From an uncultured Rhodospirillaceae bacterium (GTDB lineage Bacteria; Pseudomonadota; Alphaproteobacteria; Rhodospirillales; Rhodospirillaceae), in assembly GCA_943787205.1 (NCBI GenBank), contig CALSLN010000002.1:97803-161802 (forward strand): a stretch of DNA of 64,000 nt, given 5' to 3'. How positions within the stretch are numbered: position 1 is the first letter of the stretch; the number at the start of each line of letters is the position of its first letter. Under the pieces are notes generated by a model. The model saw nothing but the letters and a program-made list of their open reading frames with translations. It was not told where the DNA came from and did no database searches. The translations under genes and the position numbers were made by a program. Positions 17,702 to 27,742 of this stretch are shown piece after piece.

Positions 17702-18153
17702 CTAAGTCGTTATTTTGATAGGAAACGGACTAAAGCCTAGGCCTTCACCCATGCACAGAAAGCCCGCGGGCTCACCCGCTGCGCCGGCTTGAATCGGCAC
17801 AATTATCCATACCTGGTGACGGTCAACGGCCATTGCCTCATCACGCTTTGACGGCATAGCCAACCCGTGGGATGGGAGTGATAGTGACCGACGATACGGC
17901 GTTCTGTCCCTCGCAGCGTACGCATCCAATCAAATTGGACTTGTGGGTCGATGAGGAACCGGTCAGATGATTCGGCGAGATTGTCGGCAGCTACCACATC
18001 CGTCACTTCTATAAAACCTGCCCCCTGGCCAATCAATAGACCACAGCATTCATCTGGGAACGCCGTCTCAGCTTCCTGCTTGAGCTGCTCTAACTGTTGT
18101 TCTGTAAGCCCTAGCGACAAAACTGGGCTACTCGGATGCGCCGCTGGACACAT
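17702..18153 (-). CDS. JAMM/MPN+ (Mov34, M67) metalloprotease, frameshifted
   Basis: Two overlapping reverse frames (start at 18153, end at 17702) together make a ~150-residue JAMM zinc protease. The first frame gives DECCGLL (family start) and GHYHSHPTG, and the second continues LAMPSKRD, so the full metal site is H-x-H-x7-S-x-x-D, a perfect JAMM match. The join sits at the GGGTT run (17862-17866) and one missing base explains it. Bacterial members of this stand-alone type resemble those acting on sulfur-carrier or ubiquitin-like tails, but no such partner is visible here. The start overlaps the end of the upstream membrane protein gene by 26 bp. Confidence 0.72.
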
Positions 18154-18451
18154 TTAACAAAATGCTACCCTTAACAACACCACTGCGGGCATCAATGAGG
18201 ATGACACGTTGAGAGACTCCGCCGCCCGATACAGTAACGGCAACTTGACCATCAGAAATCGCGACATCGTCGATAACACTGCCGTCAGGTTGTTCTAAAT
18301 TGACAAGCCCTATCGATTCACCCGTGCTCGGTGCTGGACCGACGGCCTCGTCATCCAGATGCCAGCCTAAAGACAGCCCAACAACAAGAACCCCTACCCC
18401 AGCTATGAGCAAGCCAGACATCACCAATACAAGTATTTTCGCCGAATTCAC
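18128..18451 (-). CDS. Single-pass membrane protein, unknown (DUF6476-like?)
   Basis: This 107-residue protein has one N-terminal hydrophobic helix (ILVLVMSGLLIAGVGVLVVG, residues ~5-25) and a small beta-rich extracytoplasmic tail. The size and its place next to rluD remind me of the DUF6476 family of alphaproteobacteria, but I cannot confirm that. It overlaps the start of the JAMM protease gene, with the same direction, so they are probably coupled. It is divergent from rluD. Confidence 0.6.
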   Translation of the reverse strand: MNSAKILVLVMSGLLIAGVGVLVVGLSLGWHLDDEAVGPAPSTGESIGLVNLEQPDGSVIDDVAISDGQVAVTVSGGGVSQRVILIDARSGVVKGSILLNVSSGASE

Positions 18452-18546
18452 CGTGACGGTTCCCCATAGCAGACTGTTAGACTACAAACTCTAGCACGTA
18501 CGCTAACGTTACACCCCTAAGTGTGGATTTTTCTGTGCCTGAAAGT

Positions 18547-19505
18547 ATGGTCGCTATCCTTGTTGAAGGCGAAGATTCTGGCCAAAGGCTTGATCGCTTT
18601 CTAAACAATCATTTATCCGATCTCTCGAGAACGAGGATTAAGTCTCTTATTGAAGCAGGCTGCGCCTCGATCGACGGAAAAATTATTGGTGATCCGAATC
18701 ACAGAGTGAAATCTGGCGCTAACATTAGCCTAGACGTTCCTGCACCCGTCGAAGACCGACCTGAGCCACAACATATTCCACTAAACATCATTCATGAAGA
18801 CGACCACCTCGTCGTTCTCGACAAGCCAGCGGGAATGGTCGTTCATCCCGGTGCGGGCAATCCAGATGGCACACTGGTCAACGCCCTGTTAGCACACTGT
18901 GGCGACTCTCTAAGAGGAATAGGCGGTGTAAAACGACCAGGTATTGTCCACCGGATAGATAAAGACACCTCTGGCCTGATGGTTGCAGCCAAGACTGAGG
19001 TCGCCCATCACGGCCTTTCTGAACTGTTTGCATCTCATGACATAGAGCGCCGCTACGACGCTTTGACCTGGGGAGTCCCTTCTCCGCTCTCTGGAACAGT
19101 CACGGCGCAATTGGGCGGAGTTCAAGAAACAGAAAGAAAATGTCGGTTGTCGAGTTCGGCGGTAAGCACGCTATTACCCATTATCGGGTCGCATCCTCAT
19201 TTGGCATGCTTGCCAGCCACGTTTCATGTGAGCTCGAAACAGGGCGCACCCATCAGATTCGCGTTCATATGACCAGCCTAGGACATAGCCTGATAGGTGA
19301 TCAGCTCTATGGAAGGGCAACCAAACGAGGCGCACCTGAGGCCGTAGGAGCTGCCGTTAGAAATTTTAATCGCCAAGCCTTACATGCAGCGACTTTGGGA
19401 TTCAAACACCCGGTTACGGAAGAAGTATTGAAATTTGAGGCACCACACCCCAAAGACTTTCAGCTGCTGATAGGCGAACTCGAAAATTACGCCAGACCTA
19501 AATGA
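18547..19505 (+). CDS. rluD: RluD-type 23S rRNA pseudouridine synthase, frameshifted
   Basis: Two frames (18547 to ~19140 and ~19140 to 19505) make one ~320-residue enzyme. The N-terminal S4 RNA-binding domain (GQRLDRFLNNHLSDLSRTRIK) is followed by the catalytic motif GIVHRIDKDTSGLMV, whose Asp forms the adduct with uridine, and in the second frame by ELETGRTHQIRVHM. One A is missing from the AAAA run at 19137-19140; restoring it joins the frames exactly (ERK then MSVVEF). RluD modifies helix 69 of 23S rRNA and is widely conserved, so a sequencing error is the likely cause. A GTG at 18523 is an alternative start. Confidence 0.82.
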
Positions 19506-19518
19506 ACCCAGACTGGCT

Positions 19519-19999
19519 CTAATCTTTATCGTCCGGTTCATAAACCGATTCGACATCAGGCCCCCATTTTAGAACAAGCTCTTTCTGCTGGTCCTTAAGA
19601 GCAGCGATACGCCGGCCGGCTGTCATTGTCATATACGTCGAGACAACAGAGGGCGTAATCGCATAGATGGCCCAGCCAAAACGCCGCGCATCCATATATA
19701 ATGAGAATCGCAAAAACGTCAGTGAGAACGGCAAAAGCCGCCTCGACCGTATGGTCTTCAAACCAAAGGTCAACCAGATACGGCGATGCCCCCGCTAGGT
19801 TCATTGCCCCGACACATACCCCGCCATACACGCCCTTGCCACGCTCCATGACGAAGGCCACGCCGCTGGGAAGTAGAGCAAACATCAGCACTATCATCGT
19901 TGGAACGATCATCAAGCCGATGGGTATCGCGAGCATCATATATAAAAATACCCGGCTCTTATTCACCTTTGTTCCAGGTGGAGTCTGTTGAGCTGCCAT
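19519..19999 (-). CDS. Small membrane protein of pseudokinase operon, frameshifted
   Basis: The reverse frame from 19999 has three to four hydrophobic segments, then shifts into the frame that ends at 19519 with a charged tail (TAGRRIAALKDQQKELV). One extra T in the TTTT run (plus-strand A's at 19678-19681) explains the break and yields a continuous ~160-residue protein whose last helix reads IIYGCAAFGWAIYAITPSVV. No family is recognised. It starts 3 bp after the stop of the upstream 118-residue gene, so it belongs to the same transcript as that gene and the pseudokinase. Confidence 0.6.
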
Positions 20000-20002
20000 G
20001 CC

Positions 20003-20359
20003 TTAAAATGCCTTGCCAAGGAGCATCACAGCGTAGGTCAGTAACATGATGACAACGGCAACACCTGCCCCAGCTTGCCGCCCTGCACGTTGCGCGTTTT
20101 CATCCCGAACAATTTGACCATTCTGCAAATCAAACATTTGCTTTTCAGCACCCGCGAATTCAGCTTTGGCCCAGGAGAATCCTTCTGCATCACGTTGGCG
20201 TTCTTCGGGGTTATCAAGGAAATTATAAAGCTCCGGAAGGTTTCCCTTCCGTACAAGTTTCGGAATTTCCTTCTCAATCTCTTTACGCTTTGGCCGATTC
20301 TGATAGCTATTAATGATCGGTCCCATCAGACCTCCCACCCAACTCGCCAAACCGAACAC
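20003..20359 (-). CDS. Small tail-anchored-like membrane protein
   Basis: This 118-residue protein has a charged, helical N-terminal two-thirds (RPKRKEIEKEIPKLVRKGNLP) and one C-terminal hydrophobic helix (GVAVVIMLLTYAVMLLG), a tail-anchor layout. A weaker hydrophobic start (MFGLASWVGGLMGPI) may also touch the membrane. No domain is recognised. It lies 40 bp after the pseudokinase gene and 3 bp before the next membrane protein gene, and the three probably work together. Confidence 0.6.
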   Translation of the reverse strand: MFGLASWVGGLMGPIINSYQNRPKRKEIEKEIPKLVRKGNLPELYNFLDNPEERQRDAEGFSWAKAEFAGAEKQMFDLQNGQIVRDENAQRAGRQAGAGVAVVIMLLTYAVMLLGKAF

Positions 20360-20399
20360 GGCCTCCGGTCAAAGGCGCCATTGAACGATAGCCAATACG

Positions 20400-22160
20400 C
20401 TAAGCATTTCCAGTTGTGGCTCGATCAGGCTTTTCATCATTCATCGCGTCGATCTGTGTTCCAGTTCCTTTGGCATACCGCGCTCGCAAAAACGCGGCGA
20501 TATGCCGATCGACCGGCCACATCTTTGTATTGGCTGTCTTAGACACAATGTCCAATGCTGGCAGTATGCTCTTAACTTCCAAGACATACTGGCTTCCGAT
20601 TAAGGGACTCAGGCAATACAGCCATTCATTAAGTTCATAAACGCAGCGCTCAATACCGGCCCCTGAATTCGTGTCTTTGAGATAGTTCTTCAAATCTTTG
20701 AAGACACCTTCCCATTGCGCATGATCAGGATGGAAAACTTTCTGAGCCGCCACCCAATAACGCCACAGATCTTTGTTAATAAAGTCTATGAAAGGCTGCA
20801 TCGATTTTTTTTGCAGCATTGCGATCGCAAGCGCACTCCCGAAACCTTCCAAATGCGTGCAGAATGTTCTGTATCGAATGGGTGCTGCTGGATCCATAAG
20901 CATCAAAACGCGCGCGACAAGAAGGTCATCCGCCTCCTTCTGATCACCAGGCATGGCTTGCGTCGTCTTCGTGACTGCGGCTATTGAGTCGGCGAGCTCA
21001 TTCCGCTCAAGTCCGCGGCGGACCCATATTTCAAGTGATCCATCATTAATGACTTTCGCAGCATCATCCCAATGGCGATGCATCTGTACTGACAGAGGTC
21101 GACAGGAGAAAAATTCTTGTTCTGCAAATTTAAACGCGCGCTGAGAATGGGTTTCAGCTTTTGCCTGGACGGGCGTCAGCCGTTTTCCGTTAATCCAAAG
21201 ATCAATGTTCTCAACAGCCCACCGTTGCTCGGGGTCATCCGTCATGAGCCCACGCATACATTCGATAAGTGACATCGGAATGCGCTCGTCACCAAGCAAC
21301 GAGGCGTATGAGCCTTCTTTCATCTTCTTGTCGATTATTTCTTCGTTAGATTTACCCGCTAGCGGGTTGCGCCCTATAGCAAGCATTAGAAGTGTCACAC
21401 CGAAGGCATACATATCATCGGCATACATTCCCGAACCACGGCCATAAGCCCCGCTCATTCCGGACTCTATGGATTCTAGAACTGTTGGTTGGTCACTAGC
21501 CGCAACTGAGGTGCAACAATCGCCTAAGACGATTTTCTGCCGTCCCTCATCCATGAAATATAAATTATCTGGCCTGATAGCTCGGTGCGTAATGCCCTTT
21601 AGGCCAAGTTCGACCAACGCATCCGCAATTGGTTTGATAACCAGTTTCGGAAACTGGTGGTGGGGAATTCGCTCTCTAACAGCGGAAAGGCTGTCCATAA
21701 CCCGACCGCCTAAAGGGCGATGGTAGATGATAATGATGCATTTCCGACTGGCCGGCGGCCATTCCGCGGCGCCCCAGTCCACCATCGGCAACATGTGGGG
21801 AATCTCATTTCCCTTTAAAATTCGCATCACGCTGATTCGTGCCAGCATCTCTGGCTTACTAATCAGTGCGTAAAGTGCTCTTCCAGGCTGCTTTCGGTCT
21901 TCAACTTCAAAAGCCAATGCGTTTGGCATGTCCAAACTCGGGATAGGTCGGTCATAGAAGATGCTGTAGCGATCACGGACTGTAATATAGCCACCGCCCG
22001 GCGCTGGAATATTCTCCGGAGCTTTCGGTGCCTCGCCGGTAGCTTCTTTGCTAGGCGCATGCTCGCCTTCAGCAGCACCTGCCTCGGGCGCAGCTGTGGC
22101 GTCGGCCTGGTCTCCCGGCAATTCTGGATCTGTACTCTGTTCTACTGCCTGTTCAGCCAT
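20400..22160 (-). CDS. Serine/threonine kinase-like protein, probably a pseudokinase
   Basis: The 586-residue protein has an acidic, disordered N-terminus (residues 1-55), a protein-kinase fold (about 60-330) and a long helical C-terminal region of unknown type. Kinase landmarks are present but altered: the HRD motif reads THRAIRPDN (catalytic Asp replaced by Ala at ~194, PDN kept), and DFG reads LGDCC (Asp kept at ~214). The VAIK lysine is uncertain (YALISKP). Later elements (DDMYAFGVTLLMLAIG, PEQRW) fit the F and I helices. Loss of the HRD Asp points to a binding or scaffold role. ATG 22160 is used; a GTG at 22184 also opens the frame. Confidence 0.72.
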   Translation of the reverse strand: MAEQAVEQSTDPELPGDQADATAAPEAGAAEGEHAPSKEATGEAPKAPENIPAPGGGYITVRDRYSIFYDRPIPSLDMPNALAFEVEDRKQPGRALYALISKPEMLARISVMRILKGNEIPHMLPMVDWGAAEWPPASRKCIIIIYHRPLGGRVMDSLSAVRERIPHHQFPKLVIKPIADALVELGLKGITHRAIRPDNLYFMDEGRQKIVLGDCCTSVAASDQPTVLESIESGMSGAYGRGSGMYADDMYAFGVTLLMLAIGRNPLAGKSNEEIIDKKMKEGSYASLLGDERIPMSLIECMRGLMTDDPEQRWAVENIDLWINGKRLTPVQAKAETHSQRAFKFAEQEFFSCRPLSVQMHRHWDDAAKVINDGSLEIWVRRGLERNELADSIAAVTKTTQAMPGDQKEADDLLVARVLMLMDPAAPIRYRTFCTHLEGFGSALAIAMLQKKSMQPFIDFINKDLWRYWVAAQKVFHPDHAQWEGVFKDLKNYLKDTNSGAGIERCVYELNEWLYCLSPLIGSQYVLEVKSILPALDIVSKTANTKMWPVDRHIAAFLRARYAKGTGTQIDAMNDEKPDRATTGNA

Positions 22161-22286
22161 AGAACGTCGGGTTCTCGCGCGCACATGGGACGGAAAATCG
22201 TCCGGCCAATATATAAGGATTCACCATACCCCAACATATTGGCGTTACCGAAGCATTAACCCCCCATTCTAGGGGATTTATAGAGT

Positions 22287-23576
22287 TTAGTCCGCGAAAG
22301 GGTCACGGACTAAAATAGTGTCTTCTCGTTCTGGGCTCGTCGACAAAAGCGCCACCGGCACTTCAATGAGCTCCTCAATGCGACGAATATACTTGATCGC
22401 CTCAGCTGGCAAGTCGGCCCAAGATCTCGCGCCCTGGGTACTCTGGCACCACCCTGGGAGGGTCTCGTAGATTGGCGTAACTGCGGCTTGATCAGACATT
22501 GATGACGGAAAACGGGTAATTCTCTCACCATTCAAGTCATAGGCGATGCAGACCTTGAGTTCGGTCAAGGTATCAAGGACATCCAGCTTCGTAAGGGCGA
22601 TACCAGTAATTCCGCCAACTTTTGCCGCTTGCCTCACCATTACCGCGTCGAACCAGCCACACCGGCGTTGACGACCGGTAACAGTTCCAAATTCCCGGCC
22701 TCTCTCGCCCAGAGTCTTGCCGACCTCATCATCCAGTTCCGTTGGAAACGGGCCTGAGCCAACTCTTGTTGTATATGACTTTGTGATGCCTAAAACGTAA
22801 CCGACGGCTGAAGGACCAAGCCCCGACCCCACGGCTGCCTGACCAGCCACAGTGTTAGACGACGTCACATACGGATACGTGCCGTGATCTAAATCCAACA
22901 TCGCACCCTGCGCGCCTTCGAACAGAATACGCTGCCCACTGCGCCTGGCATCATCAAGCTTTTCCCAAGCAGCAACGGCATAGGGCAGAATATTTGGAGC
23001 CATCTCCATTAAATCGGAAATGATGTCTTCTCGATCCAATTCAGCTTGCCCCAGCCCCTTAAGTAACGCGTTGTGATGCTCCAAGAGCCGGTCAACTTTA
23101 TATGAGACTGTTTCAGAATCTTTTAAGTCACAGACCCGGATTGCACGCCGTGCGACCTTGTCCTCATACGCTGGACCTATACCACGGCCAGTCGTACCAA
23201 TTTTTGCGCTGCCCGCCGCCTCCTCCCGCGCCAAATCGAGGTTTCTGTGCAATGGCAGAATTAAGCAGGCGTTATCAGCAATAAAAAGTACGTCTGGATC
23301 AATGCGAACCCCTTGCTCCCGCACACGGGATATCTCCTCGAGGAGAGCCCAGGGATCAATAACAACGCCATTGCCAATAACTGATGGCTTTCCGCGGACG
23401 GCACCTGATGGAAGGAGGCTTAACTTGTAGGTCTTTCCGTCGATAACCAAGGTATGTCCGGCGTTGTGCCCGCCCTGAAAGCGGACGACGACGTCGGCTC
23501 TCTCGGACAGCCAATCAACGACCTTCCCCTTGCCCTCGTCTCCCCACTGGGCTCCGACCACTGCTACATTTGTCAT
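22287..23576 (-). CDS. purA: Adenylosuccinate synthetase
   Basis: A 429-residue enzyme that links IMP and aspartate at the expense of GTP, the first step of AMP formation. The N-terminus [18 protein letters not shown] is the catalytic P-loop-like motif with the conserved Asp and Lys. The GHNAGHT loop, the [14 protein letters not shown] segment and the [14 protein letters not shown] end are all family signatures. I chose ATG 23576 because it directly precedes the normal N-terminus; the frame opens at 23636. It follows hisZ by 11 bp on the same strand, a common alphaproteobacterial pair. Confidence 0.96.
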   Translation of the reverse strand: MTNVAVVGAQWGDEGKGKVVDWLSERADVVVRFQGGHNAGHTLVIDGKTYKLSLLPSGAVRGKPSVIGNGVVIDPWALLEEISRVREQGVRIDPDVLFIADNACLILPLHRNLDLAREEAAGSAKIGTTGRGIGPAYEDKVARRAIRVCDLKDSETVSYKVDRLLEHHNALLKGLGQAELDREDIISDLMEMAPNILPYAVAAWEKLDDARRSGQRILFEGAQGAMLDLDHGTYPYVTSSNTVAGQAAVGSGLGPSAVGYVLGITKSYTTRVGSGPFPTELDDEVGKTLGERGREFGTVTGRQRRCGWFDAVMVRQAAKVGGITGIALTKLDVLDTLTELKVCIAYDLNGERITRFPSSMSDQAAVTPIYETLPGWCQSTQGARSWADLPAEAIKYIRRIEELIEVPVALLSTSPEREDTILVRDPFAD

Positions 23577-23587
23577 GTCTGTTACCC

Positions 23588-24742
23588 TTACTTGGACACT
23601 TCGGCGATTTGCCCATTTTGCATTATGTGCGAACAACCAAGTTCTGTCGCGTTAGTCAAAGAATCCTCGTCCTTGGACAAGGAAACACGAACCCTAAAAC
23701 CTTCGTTCTGCAATCTACTCACGTCCTCACGTGTCGTCTCAAATGGAACGTAGATGCATGAACTTGGCGGCGTCGTAGGCGATACCGTTAGAAGAGAATC
23801 CATAAACAGTGTCGCGCCTGTTGCCGGCTCAACCACACCCTCACCATGCTCAACATGATAACGCCCGCCACGGCCAATTTCCCGCGTACTTCCCTTCGCA
23901 AACAAGAAGAAAGTAACTCCCGTATGATATTGCAGCCCGCGATTCTCGACGAGATCAACAGTCAGCGCAATATTTGATGCCTGAGATTGAACAATATCGG
24001 CTACCGCAAAGAGTCTTTTCAAATGCGCCGAGGCATTCTCGGGTAGATCAACTTTTTCCAATAGCGGTCGCGCCATTTTTAATGGCCCGGAGGCCTCCAC
24101 TAGAGCCGATAGAGTATCGGAGAATTTGCCGCCAAGCCTGCGTATCTCGGCTGCATCCTTGTGGTTCAGGGCCTCGTTTAGGGCATTAATTTGCTCTTCA
24201 CTAAAGTCGCCAAGCTCAAGAATTGCAGGCACTAGAGACGGCAAAGCCAGATCGACAGAGATATTCTTAATGCCTAGCTCCGTCACAGCCTCTACCGCAA
24301 CAATGATTGCCTCAGCATCGGCAGCAACACTATCTGGTCCGACGAGTTCAAAACCAACCTGTGTAAACTGTCTTTCGGGCCGAAGCTGGTGGCCCTTCAC
24401 TCTTAAGACTTGGCCCGCATACATCAACCGCAGCGGTCTAGATGCACTTTGCAGACGCGTGGATGCCAATCGAGCAATCTGTGCCGTGACGTCAGCTCGA
24501 ATTCCAAGAGTCCTCTGGGATATCGGATCTACCATCCGAAAAATGCGATCTGCCGTTGCTGCGCCCATCCCTGCAAGTAAAGTACTCTCGAACTCCACTA
24601 ACGGCGGCGCAACTCGGTCATATCCGTTTAGGTCAAATGAAGCTGCGAGACGCTCTACTAGGTCTGCCTCACTCGCCGCACGTGGAGGAAGAACGTCGCG
24701 CAAGCCTTCTGGCAGCAAGGTCGGACTAGCTGTTTCTGACAT
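23588..24742 (-). CDS. hisZ: ATP phosphoribosyltransferase regulatory subunit
   Basis: This 384-residue protein is a histidyl-tRNA synthetase paralogue that lacks tRNA-charging ability and activates the short HisG in the first step of histidine synthesis. It starts [15 protein letters not shown] (class II motif 1 region) and has [23 protein letters not shown] and [13 protein letters not shown], equivalents of motif 2. ATG 24742 is used; the frame opens at 24778. HisG is not in this window. It sits between serA and purA on the same strand. Confidence 0.9.
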   Translation of the reverse strand: MSETASPTLLPEGLRDVLPPRAASEADLVERLAASFDLNGYDRVAPPLVEFESTLLAGMGAATADRIFRMVDPISQRTLGIRADVTAQIARLASTRLQSASRPLRLMYAGQVLRVKGHQLRPERQFTQVGFELVGPDSVAADAEAIIVAVEAVTELGIKNISVDLALPSLVPAILELGDFSEEQINALNEALNHKDAAEIRRLGGKFSDTLSALVEASGPLKMARPLLEKVDLPENASAHLKRLFAVADIVQSQASNIALTVDLVENRGLQYHTGVTFFLFAKGSTREIGRGGRYHVEHGEGVVEPATGATLFMDSLLTVSPTTPPSSCIYVPFETTREDVSRLQNEGFRVRVSLSKDEDSLTNATELGCSHIMQNGQIAEVSK

Positions 24743-24848
24743 GGTTTCGAGACCTGAACGGTGATTCTTGCGCTTCAACGCACGCAGGAGCGAAAACCAC
24801 CCCTACCTGTTTCGTGGTGTTCTAGCGGCCCTACCGCATCAGAGCAAT

Positions 24849-24882
24849 AAAAAACCCAGAAATCGCCTAGAATGCTAGGGTC
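24849..24882 (-). terminator. Possible rho-independent terminator of serA
   Basis: On the reverse strand the end of serA carries CCTAG-CATT-CTAGG, followed about ten bases later by GGGTTTTTT, with ACCC/GGGT able to close an outer stem. The U-run is good, but the stem is weak. Confidence 0.4.
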
Positions 24883-26444
24883 TGAGCTTGATGGACTTGG
24901 GGCAACGCTCGTACCGTTTCCAGCAAAGATTCGCCTATTTCTTGGTCCAATTGCAGCAAAGCTATGGCATCACTGCCCTTTGTGGGCCGACCGAGATGGA
25001 ATGAAGCAATATTGACCCCAGCATCTCCTAAGGTAGTTCCAAGCGAACCAATGAAACCAGGCTCATCATTGTTAACCAAATAGAGCATATGAGGCCCAAT
25101 CTCAGCCTCGAGATTAATGCCATTCACATCAACCAGTCTCGGCGCGCCATTTCCAAATAACGTCCCTGACACCGTCCTCGTCTGCCGCTCGGTCGTCACC
25201 GTGAGCGAAATCAGTGTGTGATAGCGATCACTCGCGTCCTTTCTCACTTCACTAATTTCGATACCCCGTTCGCGGGCAATAACCGGCGCATTTACCATAT
25301 TGACGCTTTCCATTAACGGCGACAAAAGGCCCTGAACCGCTATGGCCGTGAGAGGCTTCGTATTCAGATCTGCGACCGCACCAGAATAGGCAATCGAAAC
25401 ACTAATAATGCTGCTTTGCGTGATTTGTCCCGCAAAGCCACCGAGTTGCTCAGCTAATTTCAGATATGGTTTTAACCTTGGCGCATCTTCTGCACTCACG
25501 GACGCCATATTCAGTGCATTCGTAACCGCGCCCGACACCAAGTAGTCTGACATTTGCTCTGCCACTTGAATGGCAACATTTTCTTGTGCCTCTGACGTCG
25601 ATGCCCCCAAGTGAGGCGTACAGACGACATTATCCATGCCGAACAGCGCGTTTTCTTTTGCTGGTTCGGTTTCGAAAACATCCAAAGCTGCCCCAGCTAC
25701 ATGGCCGTCTTCGAGTGCTTTCTTAAGGTCGGCCTCAACCACTAAACCGCCACGCGCGCAGTTTATGATTCTAACCCCCTTTTTCATTGTCGCAATCGCG
25801 GCTGCATCGATCATGTTGCGCGTCTGATCAGTCAACGGAGTATGCAGCGTAATAAAATCTGCTCTCGATATAAGGTCCTTTAACTCAGCCTTCTCTACAC
25901 CAAGCTCGACGGCGCGATCTGCAGACAAATAAGGATCGAACGCTACGACCTTCATTTTCAAACCTAAGGCACGGTCAGCAACGATAGACCCAATATTGCC
26001 GCACCCAATGAGGCCAAGTGTCTTGCCGTAAAGTTCGACACCCATGAAACGGGATTTCTCCCATTTGCCTTGATGCGTTGATTCATTCGCTTGAGGAATT
26101 TGACGGGCGAGCGCCATCATCATCGATATGGCATGTTCCGCTGTGGTAATCGCATTCCCAAATGGCGTGTTCATAACCACCACACCATTTTGGGTCGCTG
26201 CAGGTGTATCGACATTATCGACACCAATACCAGCCCGGCCAACGACTTTTAGGTTCGTAGCCGCAGCCAGAACGGCGGGCGTCACTTTTGTCGAGGACCG
26301 AATTGCAAGTCCGTCGTATTCGCCGATACAAGCAATCAACTCTTCAGGACTCATTCCCGTTTTGACATCAACGTCGACGCCGCGATCTTTAAAGACCTGA
26401 ACGGCTTGCTCACTCAATTTGTCTGAAATTAGTACCTTAGGCAT
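24867..26444 (-). CDS. serA: D-3-phosphoglycerate dehydrogenase
   Basis: This 525-residue enzyme is the long form, with the catalytic/NAD domains, an intervening ASB domain (about 320-450) and a C-terminal ACT domain (about 455-525). The NAD loop is GLIGCGNIGSIVADRA, the substrate Arg lies in INCARGGLV, and the catalytic His-Glu pair in VFETEPAKENAL and VCTPHLGAS. The ACT part (MLYLVNNDEPGFIGSLG) may mediate serine feedback. It oxidises 3-phosphoglycerate, the first step of serine synthesis. It starts 2 bp after the serC stop codon, so serC-serA form an operon. Confidence 0.95.
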   Translation of the reverse strand: MPKVLISDKLSEQAVQVFKDRGVDVDVKTGMSPEELIACIGEYDGLAIRSSTKVTPAVLAAATNLKVVGRAGIGVDNVDTPAATQNGVVVMNTPFGNAITTAEHAISMMMALARQIPQANESTHQGKWEKSRFMGVELYGKTLGLIGCGNIGSIVADRALGLKMKVVAFDPYLSADRAVELGVEKAELKDLISRADFITLHTPLTDQTRNMIDAAAIATMKKGVRIINCARGGLVVEADLKKALEDGHVAGAALDVFETEPAKENALFGMDNVVCTPHLGASTSEAQENVAIQVAEQMSDYLVSGAVTNALNMASVSAEDAPRLKPYLKLAEQLGGFAGQITQSSIISVSIAYSGAVADLNTKPLTAIAVQGLLSPLMESVNMVNAPVIARERGIEISEVRKDASDRYHTLISLTVTTERQTRTVSGTLFGNGAPRLVDVNGINLEAEIGPHMLYLVNNDEPGFIGSLGTTLGDAGVNIASFHLGRPTKGSDAIALLQLDQEIGESLLETVRALPQVHQAQTLAF

Positions 26445-26446
26445 GA

Positions 26447-27616
26447 TTATCCCACTTGCTCCGTCTTCACTTGCTCATAGGCCCAATCGAGCCACGGACA
26501 AAGTGCTTGAATATCTTCTGTTTCAATGGTTGCCCCACCCCATATTCTCAATCCAGGAGGCGCATCACGATAGGCGCCAATATCAAAGGCCGCCCCTTCG
26601 GCATTCAGCAATGAAACCATCTTTTTCGCCGCTGCAGCTTGATCATCGCCGCTTAAGGCGACAAACCAATCGGCAACGATTGTCAGGCAAATAGAGGTAC
26701 ACGATCGAGTTGATGCGTCTTGAGCCAAGAAATCGACCCAATCCGTTTTTCCGACCCAATCCGCCAATGCGGCAAGATTACTCTCGGATCTGCGAACTAA
26801 AGCAGTTTGCCCGCCGACCTCTTCGACCCACTTGAGGGAATCAAGGGCGTCTTCAACACAAAGCATTGAAACTGTATTGATTGTCGCGCCAGAGAAAATA
26901 TCCGCGCTGAATTTTCCACCTTTGGCCATACGAAAGAGTTTCGGCATCGGCCATGGTGGAGAATAACTCTCAAGCCTCTCAACAGCCCTCGGGCTAAGGA
27001 TCAGCATTCCGTGTTGCGCTTCTCCCCCGAGTACTTTCTGCCAGGAGTACGTGATGACATCGAGTTTAGACCATGCCAAGTCCATTGCGAAAACGGCCGA
27101 TGTTGCATCACAAAATGTTAGCCCTTCTCTGTCATCTGGAATCCAGTCGCCATTAGGCACTCGCACACCTGAGGTCGTGCCATTCCATGTAAAGATTACA
27201 TCGCGTCCGAAATCGACTTGATCAAGATCTGGGAGCGAACCGTAGTCCGCTCCGAGGGTTCTAACATCATCGAGCTTAAGCTGCTTGACCACGTCCGTGA
27301 CCCAGCCTTCTCCAAAGCTCTCCCAAGCCAACATATCGACACCACGGTCGCCGAGCATTGACCACATGGCCATCTCCATAGCACCCGTATCGGAGCCTGG
27401 AACAATGCCGATATAATAATCATCTGGAATACCCAGAATTGCCCGAGAACGATCAGAGACCTCTTGGATCCGTGCCTTGGCGGGCTTAGCTCTATGAGAC
27501 CGGCCGACCAGAGCCTCTGATAGGACAGAAACATCCCATCCTGGGCGCTTTGAACAGGGACCGGACGAGAAATTGGGATTATTGGGGCGTGCGTTTGGCT
27601 TCGCGGCAACGGTCAT
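26447..27616 (-). CDS. serC: Phosphoserine aminotransferase
   Basis: The 389-residue PLP enzyme converts 3-phosphohydroxypyruvate to phosphoserine. The N-terminus [16 protein letters not shown] is typical of the alphaproteobacterial SerC type. Further marks are [13 protein letters not shown], the pyridine-binding [12 protein letters not shown], and the PLP Lys in [15 protein letters not shown] (about residue 194). The C-terminal part [11 protein letters not shown] fits the family. It is the first gene of serC-serA; the leader upstream holds a hairpin with repeats. Confidence 0.94.
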   Translation of the reverse strand: MTVAAKPNARPNNPNFSSGPCSKRPGWDVSVLSEALVGRSHRAKPAKARIQEVSDRSRAILGIPDDYYIGIVPGSDTGAMEMAMWSMLGDRGVDMLAWESFGEGWVTDVVKQLKLDDVRTLGADYGSLPDLDQVDFGRDVIFTWNGTTSGVRVPNGDWIPDDREGLTFCDATSAVFAMDLAWSKLDVITYSWQKVLGGEAQHGMLILSPRAVERLESYSPPWPMPKLFRMAKGGKFSADIFSGATINTVSMLCVEDALDSLKWVEEVGGQTALVRRSESNLAALADWVGKTDWVDFLAQDASTRSCTSICLTIVADWFVALSGDDQAAAAKKMVSLLNAEGAAFDIGAYRDAPPGLRIWGGATIETEDIQALCPWLDWAYEQVKTEQVG

Positions 27617-27690
27617 GGATACGGTGTCTTTCTAACTTTGAGTGACCAGAGAACGTGACCAATTGACCATTTAGAAAGCCATTCGGCGCA
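27617..27690 (-). promoter_or_regulatory. serC leader with hairpin and triple repeat (candidate serC RNA motif)
   Basis: CTTTCTAA and TTAGAAAG (plus-strand 27628-27635 and 27671-27678) form a perfect 8-bp inverted repeat just 5' of serC. The 35-nt loop holds three copies of TGACCA on the plus strand (27643, 27656, 27664), which read TGGTCA in the serC direction. A serC RNA motif is known from alphaproteobacteria, but I cannot match its consensus from memory, so identity is uncertain. A DNA-binding operator with three half-sites is the alternative. Confidence 0.4.
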
Positions 27691-27742
27691 ACGGGCGCGG
27701 ATACTACGAAGGGCAAGTGTGGCCGTCAACGCGCCCTTTGGA

